Made by a program: the position numbers and the translations under genes
NCBI GenBank assembly: GCA_963751695.1
Contig: CAVVVP010000003.1
Location: 558,001 to 622,000 of the forward strand
From: SZUA-22 sp963751695
Lineage (GTDB): Bacteria > Bacteroidota > Ignavibacteria > Ignavibacteriales > Melioribacteraceae
Direction of reading: 5' to 3'
DNA: 64,000 bases
Notes under the pieces: model-generated
Seen by the model: only the letters and a program-made list of their open reading frames with translations
What the model was told of the DNA's origin: nothing
Database searches by the model: none
Shown: positions 60,860 through 64,000 of the stretch, piece after piece
How the letters are laid out: every line of letters starts with the position of its first letter
Numbering within the stretch: the first letter of the stretch is position 1

Positions 60860-62968
60860 CTAAGTTTTCTTTTTAATCCTCAGTTTCTTAATTTTTGATC
60901 TTAGCGTATTTGGATGTATTTCTAAAATTTCAGCTGCTCCTCCCTTTCCTTCAATTTTCCAATTGCAAGCTTCTAGCACCTTTTTAATATAGTCATACTC
61001 AAGTTGTTCTAGTGATTTTAAATTTTCTGCATTTTTTTGTTGGCTAGATCTAAGTTTATCAGCAAGCGTAAGAACTTTTGTATCCGTTGTTATAACAGCT
61101 CGTTCAATTACATTCCTCAACTCCCTTACATTGCCCGGCCAATCATAATTTTTTAATGTTTCCATTGTTTCATTTGGTATTTCAGAAATGGTTTTGCCTA
61201 ATTTACGCGAAAAGGTATTTACAAAACTTTCCACCAATAAAGGAATGTCTTCTTTTCGCTTTCTAAGAGAGGGAATTGATATTGGAAAATTATTTATTCT
61301 GTAAAACAAATCTTCTCTAAAAGAACCATTTGCAACCTCATTATCTAATATTCTATTTGTAGCTGTAATTATTCTAACATTAACCTTTATTGTTTCATTG
61401 CTTCCAAGCTTTTCAAATTCTCCTTCCTCTAATACTCTTAGTAATTTTGGTTGAAGTTCTAGGGGAAGTTCTCCAATTTCATCTAGGAATAATGTGGCAT
61501 TATCAGCATTTTCAAACCTTCCTTTTCTGGCGGATGAAGCTCCTGTAAAAGCACCTTTTTCATGCCCAAATAATTCGCTTTCCAGAAGATTTGAAGGAAT
61601 AGCGGCACAATTTATTTTAATGAAAGGTTTTTGATTTCTACTGCTTTCGCTATGTATCAACCTCGCAAATAACTCTTTGCCAACCCCGGTTTCACCTTCT
61701 AATAAAACCGTTGTATCTGTTGAGGCAACTTGCTGAACTCTTGAAAGCGAGTATCTAAGTACATTACTACTCCCCAAGATTTTATTTGAATCTAGCGTAT
61801 ATTGTATTTCTTCACGCAATACAATATTTTCATGTTCAAGTCTCTCCTTTAACTCTCTGATTTCGTCGAAAGCATTTTGTTGATCCGTGATATCAATGCC
61901 AACTGATAGTGTGCTTATCCAATTTTTCTCAGCATCATAGATTCTTACAACGTTCCAATTTATTACTTTTAATTCGGAACCAGTTCCATGCATCTGCATT
62001 TTGAATGGTGGAATATCATTATTCTCTTGAATTGATTCTGAAAAATTTGACAGATCATCATTTTCCTCATTACTCAATAATTCGGAATAATGCTTGCCTA
62101 TAATTTCATCTTCGTTGTGTCCGAAAAATTGCTGGTGAAATGGATTTACAAAAATAATTTCACCTTTGGAATTAACTTCGATAACGGCAACTTTCATATT
62201 ATTTAGTAGGCTTTTCCAGCGTATATCCTGCGATAAAACTTTTTTTGACAGAAGAGGGATTCTAAGAATATCATTTATTAGTTCTATGCTCATGGCAACA
62301 ATAATTCCAAGAAATGCAAAAGAAACAAGATAGGGAGTTTTTACAATTCCTTCATCAACCAGAGGTGTGTGTATACCAGCCATGAGAATGAACAAAATTA
62401 TACTTCCACCAACTATGAACGCTCTTCTCTTATTCCCATTTTTCCATAACCTAATTGAAGCATCTGAAATAAAGAGAAGGATCAAAATAGATGCTAAATC
62501 TGCAACATATTTCCATGAATTAGCAATTCCAACAGGAATAGAAAATTCCTCTCCCCACAAGAGAGGAATTCTAATGATCTCTGTAATCGATTCAAATGTT
62601 AGATTATACTCGCTTGTAAAGTTTATTACTAGTGCAATACTCCATAAAGTTGTAATTATAGTCGTTAGCCATCGCTTGGCAGTTCCAAAGTAGATGTCAA
62701 CAAACCAAACCAAAGAGACTAATAAAATATAGATAGGAATATGACCGATTCTGACGAGATGTTGATATGCCACTATTGTCGAAGTTTGAAGTTGAAGAAT
62801 CTCAATAATTGCAGATAAACCGGCCCCAATTGCTGTAAATGAAAACAAAAGATTAGATAGATCTTTCCTATAATTAAACCAAAGAACCAAATGTTGAATG
62901 GCAAGTGTGAAACAAGCGGTAATTATAATTGTCCAACCGATTAAAAGCAAACTCATGTATAAAGTCAC
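60860..62968 (-). CDS. membrane-bound sigma54-dependent transcriptional activator (PAS-AAA-Fis)
   Basis: A 702-residue enhancer-binding protein. The first 235 residues contain seven to eight hydrophobic helices and form a membrane sensor of unknown ligand. A PAS domain follows (about 245-370: VAVIEVNSKGEIIFVNPFHQ). The AAA+ domain has GETGVGK with K431 and GAFTGA at 472-477, the sigma54-contact loop, so it is an active sigma54 activator. The C-terminal helix-turn-helix (AAEILEIHPNTLRSKIKKL) is of the Fis type. It shows no receiver domain, so it is not phosphorylated by a kinase in the usual manner. Two tandem near-palindromes and a sigma54 promoter lie just downstream. Confidence 0.9.
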   Translation of the reverse strand: MTLYMSLLLIGWTIIITACFTLAIQHLVLWFNYRKDLSNLLFSFTAIGAGLSAIIEILQLQTSTIVAYQHLVRIGHIPIYILLVSLVWFVDIYFGTAKRWLTTIITTLWSIALVINFTSEYNLTFESITEIIRIPLLWGEEFSIPVGIANSWKYVADLASILILLFISDASIRLWKNGNKRRAFIVGGSIILFILMAGIHTPLVDEGIVKTPYLVSFAFLGIIVAMSIELINDILRIPLLSKKVLSQDIRWKSLLNNMKVAVIEVNSKGEIIFVNPFHQQFFGHNEDEIIGKHYSELLSNEENDDLSNFSESIQENNDIPPFKMQMHGTGSELKVINWNVVRIYDAEKNWISTLSVGIDITDQQNAFDEIRELKERLEHENIVLREEIQYTLDSNKILGSSNVLRYSLSRVQQVASTDTTVLLEGETGVGKELFARLIHSESSRNQKPFIKINCAAIPSNLLESELFGHEKGAFTGASSARKGRFENADNATLFLDEIGELPLELQPKLLRVLEEGEFEKLGSNETIKVNVRIITATNRILDNEVANGSFREDLFYRINNFPISIPSLRKRKEDIPLLVESFVNTFSRKLGKTISEIPNETMETLKNYDWPGNVRELRNVIERAVITTDTKVLTLADKLRSSQQKNAENLKSLEQLEYDYIKKVLEACNWKIEGKGGAAEILEIHPNTLRSKIKKLRIKKKT

Positions 62969-63092
62969 ACCACTATTGGAAATACATTTTGGAAAAGAAA
63001 ACTACAAAAAAAAGAGGTAAGGTTACGGAGAAAAAGGAATCATTTTACTCGTTCAACTGAGCAATTGATATGTGATTAATGAAACTCCAAAG

Positions 63093-64000
63093 TTATTTCA
63101 TCAAAATCATTTTATTCGATTGATTAAAATTACATGCAGTAAGTCGATAGAAATAGATGCCACTAGGAATATTTGATGCATGCCATTGAACTTCGTAAAA
63201 TCCTGGAGATTGGGATTTGTTTACTAAAGTTGACACCTCTCTGCCAAGGACATCGTAGACAATAAGTCTTATATGCAAAGAATTGTTATTACTCTGAGCG
63301 GGAATCTGATATTTGATCCTTGTACTTGGGTTAAATGGATTGGGATAATTTTGTGTCAATTCAAATTGTGTTGGTGTTTTTTCCTGATGATTTATCCCAA
63401 CAATTGATTTGACAGATTTGTATATATCACCACTATTTGTTGCAGCGTAAAGGGTTCCATTTATGGGATCAATAGACAATGAGCTTATCTGAATACCAGA
63501 CATTCCAATATTCTGCCACGTTGTTGAGGATGGATTTGAACTAGAAAGTTTGTAGATACCTCCAAACCAAGTTGCTGCATATACTTCATTATTATATGAT
63601 GCAATTAAATATATATGAGGACTGGGTAGACCAACATTGGTTGAAACCCAGTTTTGACCATTATCACTGCTTTGATAAACACCACCACCAGCTGTTCCAG
63701 AATAAATATTTCCTTGCTCGTCTGAAGCGAGAACCCAAATATGCTTATACTCAATTGATAGTTCTTTCCAGATTGAGTTTGTGAAATCATATTCTAATAT
63801 ACCGCCGCCGAATGTTCCAAGATAGAGTTTACCACTTGAAGAAAGTAATGTCTGTGTTGAAAGGAATAACAATCCGTTGTTCATAGGATACCATGATTCA
63901 CCATTGTCCTCAGAACAGAAAACTCCTTTACCCCAGATAGCGGCATAAATCTTCTCGCCTAAACTTGTAATTGACCTTACATCACTATCAAGCGTTGTGG
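63093..64000 (-). CDS. type IX-secreted beta-propeller-like protein, 5-prime end cut
   Basis: The frame is open to the right edge of the window, so the protein continues beyond it. The visible 302 residues contain sialidase-like or Asp-box repeats (SEDNGESWYP and SSDNGQNWVS), separated by Y-x-G-T-x-G-G strands, as in a beta-propeller. The C-terminal 90 residues are a T9SS type A sorting domain: FELTQNYPNPFNPST, RLIVYDVLGREVSTLV, GFYEVQWHASNIPSGIYFYR, ending KMILMK. The signal marks the protein for type IX secretion or surface attachment. The target is unknown. Confidence 0.88.
   Translation of the reverse strand, partial: TTLDSDVRSITSLGEKIYAAIWGKGVFCSEDNGESWYPMNNGLLFLSTQTLLSSSGKLYLGTFGGGILEYDFTNSIWKELSIEYKHIWVLASDEQGNIYSGTAGGGVYQSSDNGQNWVSTNVGLPSPHIYLIASYNNEVYAATWFGGIYKLSSSNPSSTTWQNIGMSGIQISSLSIDPINGTLYAATNSGDIYKSVKSIVGINHQEKTPTQFELTQNYPNPFNPSTRIKYQIPAQSNNNSLHIRLIVYDVLGREVSTLVNKSQSPGFYEVQWHASNIPSGIYFYRLTACNFNQSNKMILMK

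Noticed and set aside
1..64000. CRISPR arrays, tRNA or rRNA genes, insertion sequences or prophage
   Set aside because: I looked in the larger intergenic gaps and saw no repeat-spacer pattern, no cloverleaf with a GGTTCGA arm, and no transposase or integrase reading frame.

Overview
The window is AT-rich bacterial chromosome, most likely from the Bacteroidota/Chlorobi group and probably an Ignavibacteria-like lineage (inference). The pointers are a type IX secretion C-terminal sorting domain with a YPNPFNP motif at the right edge, a fused CcoN-CcoO cbb3 oxidase with a one-haem CcoP, many outer-membrane beta-barrel proteins with short signal peptides, and a DUF4295-like small basic protein. 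Three promoters I can read with confidence are two sigma70-type TTGACA-N17 promoters and one sigma54-type GG-N10-GC promoter. I see no tRNA, rRNA, CRISPR array, integrase or insertion sequence.

Left part (1-12 kb): an Nfu iron-sulfur scaffold, two tandem outer-membrane proteins, and a tight three-gene cassette (PLP enzyme, CDP-alcohol phosphotransferase, nucleotidyltransferase) that looks like a head-group pathway for a phospholipid or polymer. A LysE-type exporter, a SixA-like phosphatase, a thioredoxin, a YciO/Sua5 protein and a GH20 hexosaminidase follow. Phosphate block (11-15.2 kb): a NptA-type Na/Pi transporter with a separate PhoU-like protein diverges from a PiT transporter fused to a PhoU-like domain. 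The divergent gap carries an 11-bp-phased TTAACA repeat resembling a Pho box.

Respiration block (15.3-24 kb): ccoI, ccoS, ccoNO, ccoQ, ccoP, terminator, ccoG, ccoH (interrupted by a frameshift) and a SafE-like membrane protein form a complete locus for building a high-affinity cbb3 oxidase. A MscK-like channel and an epimerase follow.

Export/stress operon (27.5-34.3 kb, minus strand): one sigma70 promoter overlapped by a 29-bp inverted repeat drives a GntR DNA-binding domain fused to a SpoIIE-type PP2C phosphatase, a second YtrA-type GntR regulator, an ABC ATPase, four short mutually similar permeases, a lipoprotein resembling the SecDF P1 head domain, a small membrane protein and a YIP1-family protein. 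This is the most unusual system in the window. A GIN-domain lipoprotein (DUF2807) and an OMP lie upstream.

Accessory region (36-47.7 kb): a DinB protein, a TetR regulator with operators on both sides controlling a lipoprotein metallo-beta-lactamase-fold hydrolase and an SDR, tandem EEP-family lipoproteins (the first frameshifted), a metallophosphoesterase, an acyltransferase, OsmC, YciI, an S9-like hydrolase and an orphan protein with a PD-(D/E)XK-like pattern. Envelope and core region (47.7-53 kb): a patatin-BamA-like protein, then yidC (one frameshift), rnpA and rpmH, without dnaA beside them.

Right part (53.2-64 kb): several outer-membrane and membrane genes with many frameshifts, then a sulfatase module (ABM protein, OMP, sulfatase). 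Upstream of this module are a sigma54-type promoter and two tandem 16-bp near-palindromes, next to a membrane-bound PAS-sigma54 activator. The edge gene is a type IX-secreted beta-propeller-like protein, cut by the window. Frameshifts also occur in yidC, an essential gene, so at least some of them probably reflect single-base errors in the assembly rather than gene decay.
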